A DNA stretch of 64,000 nucleotides from Lachnospiraceae bacterium (GCA_017556805.1 JAFYMC010000002.1:20046-84045), one strand, 5' to 3'. Positions 36,087 to 45,275 are shown, counted from the stretch's first letter. Notes: generated by a model not told the origin, from the sequence alone. Numbers and translations are program-made.

Positions 36087-36218
36087 GCGTGCAAGCACTG
36101 CTTCGCACCTCTCCCCACCTCGCGACTTGGTCGCTCGGTCGTGAGCGCGTTCGCATACCCAAAAATTTTCGGGAGCAAGCTCCCAAAATTTCTGGGTATG
36201 CTCACTTTGCTTGCACGC
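36087..36218 (-). ncRNA. Structured repeat element, copy B (candidate RNA)
   Basis: Closed by a perfect 11-bp stem: GCGTGCAAGCA (36218-36208) with TGCTTGCACGC (36097-36087). Inside is a long hairpin of about 17 bp capped by GGGAG-CUUG-CTCCC, then the block ATGCGAACGCGC-TCAC-GACCGAGCGAC, where CTCAC can pair with GTGGG. Compared with copy A at 25240-25377 the closing stem has a G-C to A-U exchange on both sides, and the internal hairpin differs in sequence but keeps its CUUG loop. As in copy A, it starts directly after a terminator U-run. Confidence 0.65.
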
Positions 36219-36250
36219 AAAAAAGAGCATTTAGTCCGCCTAAATGCTCT
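36219..36250 (-). terminator. Rho-independent terminator of the lgt-like gene
   Basis: Stem of 11 bp around GAGCATTTAG / CTAAATGCTC with a 5-nt loop, followed on the minus strand by TTTTTT and then immediately by the structured repeat element. Confidence 0.9.
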
Positions 36251-36269
36251 AAAAAATATTTTTCTAATT

Positions 36270-37118
36270 TTAATTTCCGTTAAAACGAATCTTTTTTAAC
36301 TTGCTTTGCAAGGAAGTATGCCGCAACCACCCTACAACAATCGTCAGAAGAATAACGCCGGCCACCACAAAATTTACCGGAATATCGGTTCCCCAAATAC
36401 AATATGAATCTGCACGGAAGCATTCCAATACAAACATTTCTGCCGCCTGCAACACAAGATACCCGTAAAACACGTTGCCTGTCTGTTTTGATTTTCGGGA
36501 TATTATGCAAAGTACTGTAAATATCAACACACTGCCTACAATACCGTAGATTGCCACAGGATGCACAGATACATAGGCTGCGTTTTCTCCTGTCGTTCCG
36601 TACTCACCGCTGATTCGTACAGCAAAAATCCCATCATAGGCCTTTCCCAAAGGTTCCCGCATAAAAGCACATCCGGCCCATACAAAGGGAGACGCCGCCC
36701 CGACACCAAGGCTCAGTACATCCGCACTCAACAAAAACTCCGCATCTTTTTTGCGACAATATCCTCTTATGGCAAACCACGCGCCGAACAAAGCTCCGAA
36801 GTAAGTAAGACCACCGCTTCTGAGATTAAATACAGCCAACGGATGTTGCGCAAAAGCGTGCCACTCAAACAAAAGATAGAACAACCGACCGCCTAATAAC
36901 GCCGCCACAATGGTCAATGTAAGCAAAGTTAAATGAAGTTCCGTGTTATACTGCTTCCGACGGGTTATCTCGGTAACCGCAAGAATTCCCACAAGAGCAG
37001 CAAGCACAAGACACACACCGTAAAATGATATTGTAAATCCGAATAAGGAAACGGATTCCGGAATTAAAAAACTCTCGCTTTGTTCGGAAAAGAATACTTC
37101 TCCCGACCTCAGTGTCAT
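36270..37118 (-). CDS. lgt: Divergent prolipoprotein diacylglyceryl transferase (Lgt) homologue
   Basis: 282 residues with about seven membrane helices and the Lgt layout: FTISFYGVCLVLAAL, ALLGGRLFYLLFEW, LRSGGLTYFGALFGAWFA, HPVAIYGIVGS. Lgt adds diacylglycerol to the lipobox cysteine of prelipoproteins. The canonical loop G-R-x-x-N-F-x-N-x-E-x-x-G is replaced by SPFVWAGCAFMREPLG, so the catalytic arginine and asparagine are not recognisable. It may be a specialised paralogue rather than the housekeeping enzyme. ATG 37118 has AGGTG at about 8 nt; a terminator follows. Confidence 0.78.
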   Translation of the reverse strand: MTLRSGEVFFSEQSESFLIPESVSLFGFTISFYGVCLVLAALVGILAVTEITRRKQYNTELHLTLLTLTIVAALLGGRLFYLLFEWHAFAQHPLAVFNLRSGGLTYFGALFGAWFAIRGYCRKKDAEFLLSADVLSLGVGAASPFVWAGCAFMREPLGKAYDGIFAVRISGEYGTTGENAAYVSVHPVAIYGIVGSVLIFTVLCIISRKSKQTGNVFYGYLVLQAAEMFVLECFRADSYCIWGTDIPVNFVVAGVILLTIVVGWLRHTSLQSKLKKIRFNGN

Positions 37119-37164
37119 TTCGGAATCACCTGCCTTTCTTCAGACTCACCGGTCAACGCATCAC

Positions 37165-38262
37165 TTACACGTTAAAACGGAACAATACCACGTCGCCGTC
37201 CTGTACTACATATTCCTTACCTTCGGAACGAACCAAGCCCTTTTCCTTTGCTGCGTTCATGCTTCCGCAATCAATCAGGTTCTGATAGCTGACAACCTCG
37301 GCACGAATAAAACCACGCTCAAAATCGGAATGGATCTTACCTGCTGCCTGCGGTGCCTTGGTTCCTCTGGTAATGGTCCATGCTTTGGACTCCATCGGGC
37401 CTGCGGTCAAGTAACTGATTAAGCCTAAGATATTGTAACTTGCACGAATCAACTTCTCCAGACCGGATTCGGTCAGTCCCAAATCCTCTAAAAACATCTT
37501 TTTCTCTTCGTCATCCAGTTCCGCAATCTCCTGTTCAATCTGTGCACAAATCACAAACACCTCGGAATTTTCTTCCTTGGAAAACTCACGTACTGCCTGT
37601 ACATATTCATTGGATGCACCATCGTCCGCCAAATCGTCTTCCTTTACGTTTGCCGCATAAATCACAGACTTTGCGGTTAAAAGATTATAGCTTGCCAAAA
37701 GCTCCGTCTCCTCATCATCGCCGCAAGCAAAGGTTTTTGCCATGTTACCGGCTTCCAGATGAGCCATGAGACGTTTAATCATATCTTCTTCCTTTGCCAG
37801 TGCCTTATCGTTTCTTGCACCGCGGATTACTCTGGACAAACGACGTTCCAGTACCTCCAAATCGGAGAATACCAACTCAAGATTAATGGTTTCGATATCA
37901 CGAAGCGGATTTACAGAACCGTCTACATGAATAATGTTGGTATCCTCAAAACAACGAACCACATGTACAATGGCATCTACCTCACGAATATTTGCAAGGA
38001 ACTGGTTACCGAGACCTTCTCCTTTGGATGCACCTTTTACAAGACCTGCAATATCAACAAACTCCACCACCGCAGGAACTACACGTTCCGAATCATACAT
38101 CTTTCCCAGTACATCCAGACGCTCGTCCGGTACCGGTACAATGCCCACATTCGGGTCGATGGTACAGAACGGATAATTGGCCGACTCTGCACCTGCCTTG
38201 GTCAAAGAATTGAACAACGTACTCTTTCCTACATTCGGGAGACCTACAATACCTAACTTCAT
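37165..38262 (-). CDS. ychF: Redox-regulated ATPase YchF (OLA1 family)
   Basis: 365 residues, the family length. G1 GLPNVGKSTLFN, G3 DIAGLVKGASKGEGLGNQFL, a coiled-coil insert, and a C-terminal TGS domain ending QDGDVVLFRFNV. The NxxE motif (NVKEDD) replaces NKxD, giving ATP preference. It binds ribosomes and is involved in stress responses. Start ATG 38262 follows AGGTG; the frame reaches a GTG at 38274 that overlaps the same site. Confidence 0.96.
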   Translation of the reverse strand: MKLGIVGLPNVGKSTLFNSLTKAGAESANYPFCTIDPNVGIVPVPDERLDVLGKMYDSERVVPAVVEFVDIAGLVKGASKGEGLGNQFLANIREVDAIVHVVRCFEDTNIIHVDGSVNPLRDIETINLELVFSDLEVLERRLSRVIRGARNDKALAKEEDMIKRLMAHLEAGNMAKTFACGDDEETELLASYNLLTAKSVIYAANVKEDDLADDGASNEYVQAVREFSKEENSEVFVICAQIEQEIAELDDEEKKMFLEDLGLTESGLEKLIRASYNILGLISYLTAGPMESKAWTITRGTKAPQAAGKIHSDFERGFIRAEVVSYQNLIDCGSMNAAKEKGLVRSEGKEYVVQDGDVVLFRFNV

Positions 38263-38341
38263 TTTACTTATCACCTATTCGAAAATGCCTTATTTTCAAG
38301 CATTCCCGCCTTTCTCTTATTCCTATTGCGCAATTTATGCA

Positions 38342-38983
38342 CTAATCTCTTGCTTCTATCATCAATAAATATCCGGACAAAAAAGAAACCTCCATAATTT
38401 CTTCCTTTCCTTCGTTACTGATTCCCAAACTGATTCCTGCCGTCAACGTTTTCCCCGAAAGCGGATACTTAAAGCCTTTTAACGTCACTCCGGTTACCTC
38501 TCCGAAAAACGGCAAAAAAGAAATATAGTTACCGAACAACTCGTCCTTTTTCAAAAAAAACGATTCCTTATGCAAGGAAATCCGGTTATTTTCATTCAAA
38601 ATCCGGGCCTTTTTCCCCATCTGCAACACCCGGTAAAGCATATGGAAATTAGCCATGGTATGGTCCATCCGGCTTCCGGTGGCTCCCAGCAAAAGAATGC
38701 AATCAGCCCCTCGCTCCAACGCTTCGTCTATCGCCAATTCCGTATCTGTGGCATCCTTCTCCGGCTTATGTCGTATCGTCACGCAACGTCCTTCGTACTG
38801 TTCCACCAAAGACGCATTTGCCGTATCAAAATCTCCCACAAGATAATCCGGAACAATCCCCGCCGCATCCGCGACAGTAAGCCCTCCGTCTACCGCATAT
38901 ACAACCGCATCCGGATACTCTTCCTTAACCTCTTTCAAAAAACAGGCAGATAAACTTCCGCCACAAATTAATAATGCCGTCAT
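38342..38983 (-). CDS. thiN: Thiamine pyrophosphokinase
   Basis: 213 residues. The TPK catalytic domain has VYAVDGGLTVADAAG, YLVGDFDT, EKDATDTELAIDEAL and LGATGSRMDHTMAN, followed by the B1-binding beta domain with FGEVTGVTLKGFKYPL and GISLGISNEG. It makes thiamine diphosphate from thiamine and ATP. It is the last gene of the long run that begins with murE; ThiN after RsgA-Rpe is a common Firmicutes arrangement. Confidence 0.96.
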   Translation of the reverse strand: MTALLICGGSLSACFLKEVKEEYPDAVVYAVDGGLTVADAAGIVPDYLVGDFDTANASLVEQYEGRCVTIRHKPEKDATDTELAIDEALERGADCILLLGATGSRMDHTMANFHMLYRVLQMGKKARILNENNRISLHKESFFLKKDELFGNYISFLPFFGEVTGVTLKGFKYPLSGKTLTAGISLGISNEGKEEIMEVSFLSGYLLMIEARD

Positions 38984-39003
38984 ACTTCCTCCGGATTCTC
39001 TGC

Positions 39004-39684
39004 CTATCTCGGGCGAATATTTTCTCCGCCGCGTTCCTTCTGGAGCATTAATCGCTGACGTTCGAACAGATACCGCTCCAATTCCTTTCTTACCTTTGTG
39101 AATTCACAGCCGTAGAAGTTACGAAACGGTTTATCGTGTACATCCGCTCTACGCACAATCTTTCCGCGACAGGTCATAATTCCCATATTCGTTGGCATAT
39201 CAAAGCCCATCATCGCATCGATTTCCATCTCTTCATTGGTATAAAGACCTGCACCGCTGACACTTAAATCCATCAACAAGCCTTCAAACGGCTTTAATTT
39301 TTCTTCCGTCTCGCCATCTTCGGTTTTCTTAGAAAAAATCCGATACATCAAAAGGCTCTCTCCGATCGGTACACGGAAAGAATCCCGTCGATTGTATACG
39401 ATTCCCTGCGCTTTGGAGAAAAACGTATGAACCGGCTCCCCTTCCATTCTCGCCAAGCCCGGCTTCACATGCTCCCATTTCCACATGCGTTCTTCGCCAC
39501 GATATACAATCGTAACATCATCGCCTTCTTCAAAATGAAACATCCGGCCTTTTGCCACAATTGGAGATACCGCTACCATACCGTCTGTTGTCCCCTCAAT
39601 TTTACTTACCAGACGATAATTATACCCCTCTCTGTCAACCAGCACTTCCAGTTTCCTGCCAAGCACCATTTCTTTAATCAGCAA
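39004..39684 (-). CDS. PilZ-domain c-di-GMP-binding protein, YcgR-like
   Basis: 226 residues. The N-terminal YcgR-type domain (about 1-95) has YNYRLVSKIEGTTDGMVAVSP. The PilZ domain starts at YNRRDSFRVPI (RxxxR) and has DLSVSGAGLYTNEEM (D/N-x-S-x-x-G), so both c-di-GMP-binding motifs are intact. YcgR-like proteins slow flagella or alter surface behaviour on c-di-GMP binding. Start TTG 39684 has GGAGGAAA at about 9 nt and overlaps rpe by 11 bases. With the riboswitch at 9518-9592 it shows c-di-GMP is used by this organism. Confidence 0.9.
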   Translation of the reverse strand: MLIKEMVLGRKLEVLVDREGYNYRLVSKIEGTTDGMVAVSPIVAKGRMFHFEEGDDVTIVYRGEERMWKWEHVKPGLARMEGEPVHTFFSKAQGIVYNRRDSFRVPIGESLLMYRIFSKKTEDGETEEKLKPFEGLLMDLSVSGAGLYTNEEMEIDAMMGFDMPTNMGIMTCRGKIVRRADVHDKPFRNFYGCEFTKVRKELERYLFERQRLMLQKERGGENIRPR

Positions 39685-40333
39685 CCCCGATTTCCTCCTT
39701 AAACGCTTTCACGTTCTGTACAATGTCTCCGCGGAAGACTGCCGTTCCTGCCACAAATACCTCCGCTCCTGCTTCCCATACCGACTTTACATTGGAAAGA
39801 CCGATTCCTCCGTCCACCTGAATATCAAAGGTGGCGGATATCTCCTCCCGATGCTTTGCCAATGACCTCACCTTTTCCACACATGCCGGAATCAGTTTCT
39901 GACCGCCGAAGCCCGGCTCTACCGTCATTACCAATACACGGTCCAAATATTGCTCTACATCCTCAAGTATCGAAATCGGTGTGTCAGGCTTAATGGATAC
40001 ACCTACACGAACGCCCAATTCCTTTACCCTTAACACTGTTGCCTTTAAATCACTACATGCCTCGGCATGTACGGTAATTCCGTCCGCTCCGCAGGATACG
40101 AACTCCTCCAGATAACGCATCGGTTCCGTAATCATCAGGTGTACATCAAAAAATATCTTGCTGGCCTTCCGGATGGACTGTATGACCGGCATACCGAAGG
40201 ATATACTCGGAACAAACACTCCGTCCATCACATCAATATGCAGTTCATCCGCACCGGCCTGTTCCACCGCTGCAATCTGTTCCCCTAATTTTGTAAAATC
40301 CGCCGCAAGAATCGACGGTGCCAATTTAAACAT
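39674..40333 (-). CDS. rpe: Ribulose-phosphate 3-epimerase
   Basis: 219 residues, TIM barrel. Signatures: LAPSILAADFTKLG, LHIDVMDGVFVPSISFG, FFDVHLMI, TVEPGFGGQKLIP and FDIQVDGGIGLSNV. It interconverts D-ribulose 5-phosphate and D-xylulose 5-phosphate. ATG 40333 is favoured over a GTG at 40339 because of spacing to GGAAAG. Located between rsgA and the PilZ gene. Confidence 0.97.
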   Translation of the reverse strand: MFKLAPSILAADFTKLGEQIAAVEQAGADELHIDVMDGVFVPSISFGMPVIQSIRKASKIFFDVHLMITEPMRYLEEFVSCGADGITVHAEACSDLKATVLRVKELGVRVGVSIKPDTPISILEDVEQYLDRVLVMTVEPGFGGQKLIPACVEKVRSLAKHREEISATFDIQVDGGIGLSNVKSVWEAGAEVFVAGTAVFRGDIVQNVKAFKEEIGVAD

Positions 40334-40363
40334 ACTCACTCACTTTCCGATATTTACAACCGA

Positions 40364-41242
40364 CTAATATCTTTTGATATTGCTAAGTTCCGTATATAAC
40401 TGACGGTAGCTTTCATAACGCTGTTTCGCAATTATTCCGGAAGCAACTCTGCTTTTTACTCCGCAGTCCGGTTCTTCCATATGGCAGCACCCCGTAAAGC
40501 GGCATTCTTTTTCCGCGTCCTTCATTTCCGGGAAATACTCCCATAACTCCTGTGCCGGTATCTCATTAACATACAACGAAGAAAATCCCGGTGTGTCCAT
40601 GACATAGGTATCCTGCCGTAACACAAAAATCTCCGAATGACGGGTGGTGTGTCTGCCTCTTTCAATTTTACGACTGACATCTCCCGTCTCCATCTCTGCC
40701 TGCGGACAAAGATAATTCATAAGACTGGACTTCCCGACACCCGACGGGCCCGCAAGTGCCGTTGTTTTCCCCGAAAGCGCTTCGTATAACGCCTCCAGTC
40801 CCGTACGTTCCTTCACGGAAAAGAAATGCACCCGGTATCCCGCCAGGGTATAAATCTCCCTCATTTGTTCAATCTGAGCCTCCGGCACCAGCTCACACTT
40901 ATTGAAACCGATAAATACCGGCACCGTTTCCAATCCCATACGAATCAGAAAACGGTCCAATAAATTAAAGTTCGGTGCGGGCTTTGCTGCCGCAAACACG
41001 ACCAAAACCTGATCGATATTCGCCGCAGCCGGACGAAGAAGCTCGCTTCTTCTTTCTAAAATCTCATCCAGATTTCCAAGCTTCTTCTCCCTGTCCAGCA
41101 CTGAAATATTTACATTATCTCCTACAAGAGGCTTAATACCGTCTTTACGAAATACACCTTTTGCCTTGCATTCGTACAAACAGCCGTCTTCCCCGTGTAC
41201 ATAGTAAAAACCCGCAATTCCTTTTGTGATTTTTCCTAACAT
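40364..41242 (-). CDS. rsgA: Ribosome small subunit-dependent GTPase RsgA
   Basis: 292 residues. An N-terminal OB fold precedes a circularly permuted GTPase: VFIGFNKCEL (G4), GPSGVGKSSLMN (G1) and DTPGFSSLY (G3) in that order. The zinc site is CRFTGCCHMEEPDC. RsgA checks 30S maturation. Its ATG overlaps the prkC stop (TAATG). Neighbours prpC-prkC-rsgA-rpe-thiN match B. subtilis order. Confidence 0.97.
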   Translation of the reverse strand: MLGKITKGIAGFYYVHGEDGCLYECKAKGVFRKDGIKPLVGDNVNISVLDREKKLGNLDEILERRSELLRPAAANIDQVLVVFAAAKPAPNFNLLDRFLIRMGLETVPVFIGFNKCELVPEAQIEQMREIYTLAGYRVHFFSVKERTGLEALYEALSGKTTALAGPSGVGKSSLMNYLCPQAEMETGDVSRKIERGRHTTRHSEIFVLRQDTYVMDTPGFSSLYVNEIPAQELWEYFPEMKDAEKECRFTGCCHMEEPDCGVKSRVASGIIAKQRYESYRQLYTELSNIKRY

Positions 41243-43422
41243 TATACCTCTTTTTCCGCTACGGTTGCACTACAAATCATCGCCGGTGTTCCGTTTACAT
41301 AAACACGAACCGTTGCGTTTCCGTTATTGGAAATGCTCGCAATCTTTCTCTTCTCTACCATAAATGACAGCGTGTCCACATCCAAATCATCATAGCTCAT
41401 GGCATCGTTATCATGAATGATATACTCTTCACCGTTAGAAGTGACAAGTTCAAACATTACCCAGGTCACATCGCCTTGATTTAACGGGTTTCTTTGAATA
41501 TCTACCGTAATCTCCCACATCTCCTTTTTCGGTACCGGCGTAGAGGTCGGTATCGGCGTCGGAGTCGGATCCGGATTATCGAACGGTCCCGGCATCGGAG
41601 TCGGGGTCGGTGTCGGCACTACAATACCGTTACTAACCGTCAAATAAATTGTTGTACCGTACGGAAGCATGGTATTTCCGGACTGACTCTGGTAACAAAC
41701 CTGTCCTTCCGCATAAACCGCTGATCCTTCATAGGTTACCTCACCTACTACAAAGCCTTTTTCTTCCAACGTAAGCTTTGCACCATCCAAGGTCATTCCC
41801 AGAACACTCGGCATCAGCTCTACCTGTTCTCCGCGGCTTACCACAATCACAAGCTCACCGCCCTTTGCCAAGAGCTGCTCTCTCTCCGGCACGGTACGAA
41901 TCACAATGTTTGCCTCCAATTCACTCGGCTCAAACTCAATACGTACCTTGAAATCATTTTCAGCCTGAATCTTCGCATCATTAAAATTCCAAAGAGTATA
42001 ATCCGGCACCTGTAACATTTCCGGACCGGCGCTGACTACAAGACGGATTTCCTCGTCCGCCGCAACATCTACGCCACCCTCCGGATACTGGGAAATAACC
42101 ATTCCCGCCGGCTTATCGCTGTAATCCGTATCACCGTCCAAAATGGTAAAGCGATCGGACTGCTTATATAACAATTCCTTTGCATCATCCACCATACGTC
42201 CCACCACATTTTGTAACGGGAAGGTATCAAGATCGACACGCTTTGTCGGTTCCGGTGTCGCAGTTCCGTGGAAGCCGGTCGGGGTCGTTAAATCCCCCGG
42301 CGTAGGTGTCACCCTGCCGGTGCCGAAAATATCCACAAACTTAACCACCGCAAACAATATTGCCGCCATACCGAGCAAAATAACTATAATGCTGGCAATG
42401 ACAATCGTCTTATCCCATTTGGAATCCGAAGAATCCAGTTCTTCTTCTTCCTCACGGAGAATCTGGGCGTTCTGAGGAGTCGGCTCAAATCTCGTCACCG
42501 GAGACTTCGCCGCACTTTTAATTACCGCAAGCTCGTCCTGCGTCATGCTCTTGGTCGGGGAATCCGATACCACCCCTGCAGTAATCCGTACAAAATCCCC
42601 TTCCGGATTCATCACGGAACGCTTTAAATCCACAATCAGCTCGGATGCGGACAAATAACGATTCTCCGGACGTTTCTGCATACACTTCTGGACAATCATA
42701 TCAACACTGTACGGTACCGCCGGATTCACTTCCTTTACCGGTACCGGTTCATACTGAATATGGGATAATGCTACGGAAACCGTGTTATCTCCCGCAAACG
42801 GGACTTTACCGCATAACATCTCATACATGGTAACACCGAGAGAATAGATGTCACTCTTCTCATCGCTGTAGCCGCCTCTGGCCTGCTCCGGAGACAGATA
42901 ATGTACAGAACCCACCGCATTCTGGGTCACTGTATTGGTGGTAGCAGCCTTCGCAATACCGAAATCCGCCACCTTTACCTTACCCTCACGGGAAATAATG
43001 ATATTCTGCGGCTTAATATCGCGATGTACGATGTGATTATCATGAGCCGCTTCAAGCCCCTGGGAAATCTGAATCGCAATACCGATAGCTTCCTTAATTT
43101 CGAGCCTTCCCTTTTTCTCGATAAACTTCTTTAAGGTAATGCCTTCCACCAGCTCCATTACAATGTAATGTAAATCGCCGTCGTCGCCGACATCATATAC
43201 ACTTACGATATTCGGATGCGAAAGCCCCGCCGCAGACTGCGCTTCCGCACGGAACTTTGTCACCAAATTTTTATCCGCAGAAAACTCCGGCTTTAAAATT
43301 TTGATTCCGACATAACGGTTTAAACGATGACATTTGGCACGATATACATCTGCCATGCCGCCCGAACCGACCTTCTCGATAATCTCATATCGTTCACTGA
43401 TAAACATTCCCGGTTTTACCAT
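41242..43422 (-). CDS. prkC: PASTA-domain serine/threonine protein kinase PrkC
   Basis: 726 residues. Kinase domain (about 10-270): GSGGMADVYRA, VGIKILKPEF, HRDIKPQNI, DFGIAKA and GSVHYLSPEQARGG. Juxtamembrane acidic stretch, membrane helix near residue 345, a threonine/proline linker, then three PASTA domains (about 390-590). A proline/threonine spacer (TPTPTPMPGPF) follows and a small C-terminal beta domain with no family I recognise. PrkC senses muropeptides or lipid II and controls wall synthesis and germination. Next to its phosphatase gene. Confidence 0.96.
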   Translation of the reverse strand: MVKPGMFISERYEIIEKVGSGGMADVYRAKCHRLNRYVGIKILKPEFSADKNLVTKFRAEAQSAAGLSHPNIVSVYDVGDDGDLHYIVMELVEGITLKKFIEKKGRLEIKEAIGIAIQISQGLEAAHDNHIVHRDIKPQNIIISREGKVKVADFGIAKAATTNTVTQNAVGSVHYLSPEQARGGYSDEKSDIYSLGVTMYEMLCGKVPFAGDNTVSVALSHIQYEPVPVKEVNPAVPYSVDMIVQKCMQKRPENRYLSASELIVDLKRSVMNPEGDFVRITAGVVSDSPTKSMTQDELAVIKSAAKSPVTRFEPTPQNAQILREEEEELDSSDSKWDKTIVIASIIVILLGMAAILFAVVKFVDIFGTGRVTPTPGDLTTPTGFHGTATPEPTKRVDLDTFPLQNVVGRMVDDAKELLYKQSDRFTILDGDTDYSDKPAGMVISQYPEGGVDVAADEEIRLVVSAGPEMLQVPDYTLWNFNDAKIQAENDFKVRIEFEPSELEANIVIRTVPEREQLLAKGGELVIVVSRGEQVELMPSVLGMTLDGAKLTLEEKGFVVGEVTYEGSAVYAEGQVCYQSQSGNTMLPYGTTIYLTVSNGIVVPTPTPTPMPGPFDNPDPTPTPIPTSTPVPKKEMWEITVDIQRNPLNQGDVTWVMFELVTSNGEEYIIHDNDAMSYDDLDVDTLSFMVEKRKIASISNNGNATVRVYVNGTPAMICSATVAEKEV

Positions 43423-43436
43423 AGTATCTCACCTTT

Positions 43437-44171
43437 CTATTCCTGTTTCAAGCTGATAATAATAATGGAGATATTGTCTTTCCCACCATACTCATTTGCT
43501 TTTTTTACTAATTTTTGAACCGCGTCCTGCGGTGCATTTGCATATTTCATTACCATATGGCGGATTTCGTCATCCTCCACCATATTGGTTAAACCGTCGG
43601 TACACAACAAAAGAAAATCGGAATCGTCCCCGGTCTCAATCTCATAGAAATCCGCTTCCACATTCTCTTCTACGCCTACCGCACGGGTAATCACATTTTT
43701 CTTCGGATGAATCCGGGCATCCTTACGCTGAATCTCGCCCTTACGCACCATTTCTTCCACATAAGAATGATCCACCGTAACCTGCTTCATTTCATCGCCC
43801 AGCAAATATAATCTGCTGTCTCCCACATTCATCACATAGGTCCGGTCCGGAAACACGGTTGCCGCCACAAAAGTCGTTCCCATGCCGTTCATCTCTTCAT
43901 TCTCTCTGGCATGGCGAAGTACCGTTGCATTGGCGGTTCGCAACGCCTCTGTCATCGTACTGATGACCGTCGGTTGCTTATTCTTCCGCACTTCATCCAC
44001 AAAGGCATCCACGCTGCAATGAGACGCAAAGTCTCCCGCATTATAGCCTCCCATACCGTCCGCTACAATATATAAATTAGGCAACAGTCCCACAGGCTCG
44101 TCGCTGCAATATATGTAATCCTGATTAATCTCTCTTGTTTTGCCTTTATCTGTCGTAGAATATCCTTTCAA
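43437..44171 (-). CDS. prpC: PP2C-type protein phosphatase PrpC/Stp
   Basis: 244 residues, PPM family. Metal-binding motifs GKTREINQDYIY, VADGMGGYNAGDFAS, VNVGDSRLYLL, LLLCTDGLTNMVEDDE and GGKDNISIIII. It dephosphorylates PrkC and its targets. Start is TTG 44171 with GGAGG at 9 nt. Lies 14 bases upstream of prkC, so kinase and phosphatase are made together. Confidence 0.95.
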   Translation of the reverse strand: MKGYSTTDKGKTREINQDYIYCSDEPVGLLPNLYIVADGMGGYNAGDFASHCSVDAFVDEVRKNKQPTVISTMTEALRTANATVLRHARENEEMNGMGTTFVAATVFPDRTYVMNVGDSRLYLLGDEMKQVTVDHSYVEEMVRKGEIQRKDARIHPKKNVITRAVGVEENVEADFYEIETGDDSDFLLLCTDGLTNMVEDDEIRHMVMKYANAPQDAVQKLVKKANEYGGKDNISIIIISLKQE

Positions 44172-44204
44172 GGCAATTCACCTCCTCCGTTGTTCAACAC
44201 CCGA

Positions 44205-45269
44205 TTACACAGCATCCCCCTGCGCGGCCATAGAATCCAAATGACTCTTACGAAGCTGTCCGCAGGCAGCTCCGATATCCGCACCTAATTCTCTTCTTAT
44301 AGTAACATTTATATTATATTTTTCAAGCCTTTTTCTAAAATTTAAAACATTTTTAAAACTTGATTGCCTGTATTCCCTTTCTTTAATGGGATTCACAGGA
44401 ATCAGATTCACATGGCAGTTTTTCCCTTTTAAAAGACGTCCTAACGCATCCGCTTCCGTTTCGGTATCGTTTTCCCCCGCCACCAGACTGTACTCATAAC
44501 TGATTCTGCGCCCGGTTTTCTCAAAATAGTAATCACAGGCCGCCAGTACATCCTTTAAGGCATATTTGTTTGCCACCGGCATCAAACGACGTCTCGCCTC
44601 ATCGTTCGGTGCATGCAGAGACAATGCTAACGTCACAGGGAGTCCCTCCTCCGCAAACCGGCGCATATTTTCCACAATTCCGCAAGTAGATACCGTAATG
44701 TTACGGATGCTCATATTCTGCCCCTCCGGGGCGGAAATCAGGCGCAAAAACTTCACCAAATTGTCGTAATTGTCCATCGGCTCTCCGGTACCCATCACAA
44801 CCACATTGGACACCCGTTCCCCGGTCAGTTCCTGAATCCGGTAAATCTGCTCCAGCATCTCGGAAGGCAAAAGATTCCGTTCCAAGCCGCCGAGGGTAGA
44901 CGCACAAAAGCGACATCCCATCCGGCACCCCGCCTGGGAAGAAATACAAACGGAGTTGCCGTGCTTGTATTTCATAAATACGCTCTCAATGACCTTATCA
45001 TCCGGTAACGCAAATAAAAACTTTACCGTTTCGTCCTGGGACGAGGCCAGACGCGTCACCTCACGCAGGGATACAATTCTATAGACATCCGCCAGCTTTT
45101 CCCTCAGTCCCGCAGACAAATTGGTCATCTGCGAAAACTCGGTAGCTCCGCGCTTATGCAGCCAATCAAACACCTGGGTCGCACGAAATTTCTTTTCCCC
45201 CAGTGCTAAAAACTCCTCCGTCAGCTCCTCAAGCGAAAAAGACCTCAGGTCCTTTTTTCCTTCCAGCAT
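44205..45269 (-). CDS. rlmN: 23S rRNA (adenine(2503)-C(2))-methyltransferase RlmN
   Basis: 354 residues, radical SAM. CRMGCRFCAS gives the CxxxCxxC cluster ligands; NVVVMGTGEPMDNYDN is the family GEPMxN motif; the C-terminal GAACGQL supplies the second catalytic cysteine. It methylates A2503 of 23S rRNA and A37 of some tRNAs. Lies between rsmB and prpC. Confidence 0.97.
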   Translation of the reverse strand: MLEGKKDLRSFSLEELTEEFLALGEKKFRATQVFDWLHKRGATEFSQMTNLSAGLREKLADVYRIVSLREVTRLASSQDETVKFLFALPDDKVIESVFMKYKHGNSVCISSQAGCRMGCRFCASTLGGLERNLLPSEMLEQIYRIQELTGERVSNVVVMGTGEPMDNYDNLVKFLRLISAPEGQNMSIRNITVSTCGIVENMRRFAEEGLPVTLALSLHAPNDEARRRLMPVANKYALKDVLAACDYYFEKTGRRISYEYSLVAGENDTETEADALGRLLKGKNCHVNLIPVNPIKEREYRQSSFKNVLNFRKRLEKYNINVTIRRELGADIGAACGQLRKSHLDSMAAQGDAV

Positions 45270-45275
45270 ATTATC

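Noticed and set aside
37759-38256. Plus-strand open frame of 165 codons opposite ychF
   Set aside because: Antisense shadow of a fully conserved gene; no ribosome binding site or recognisable domain.
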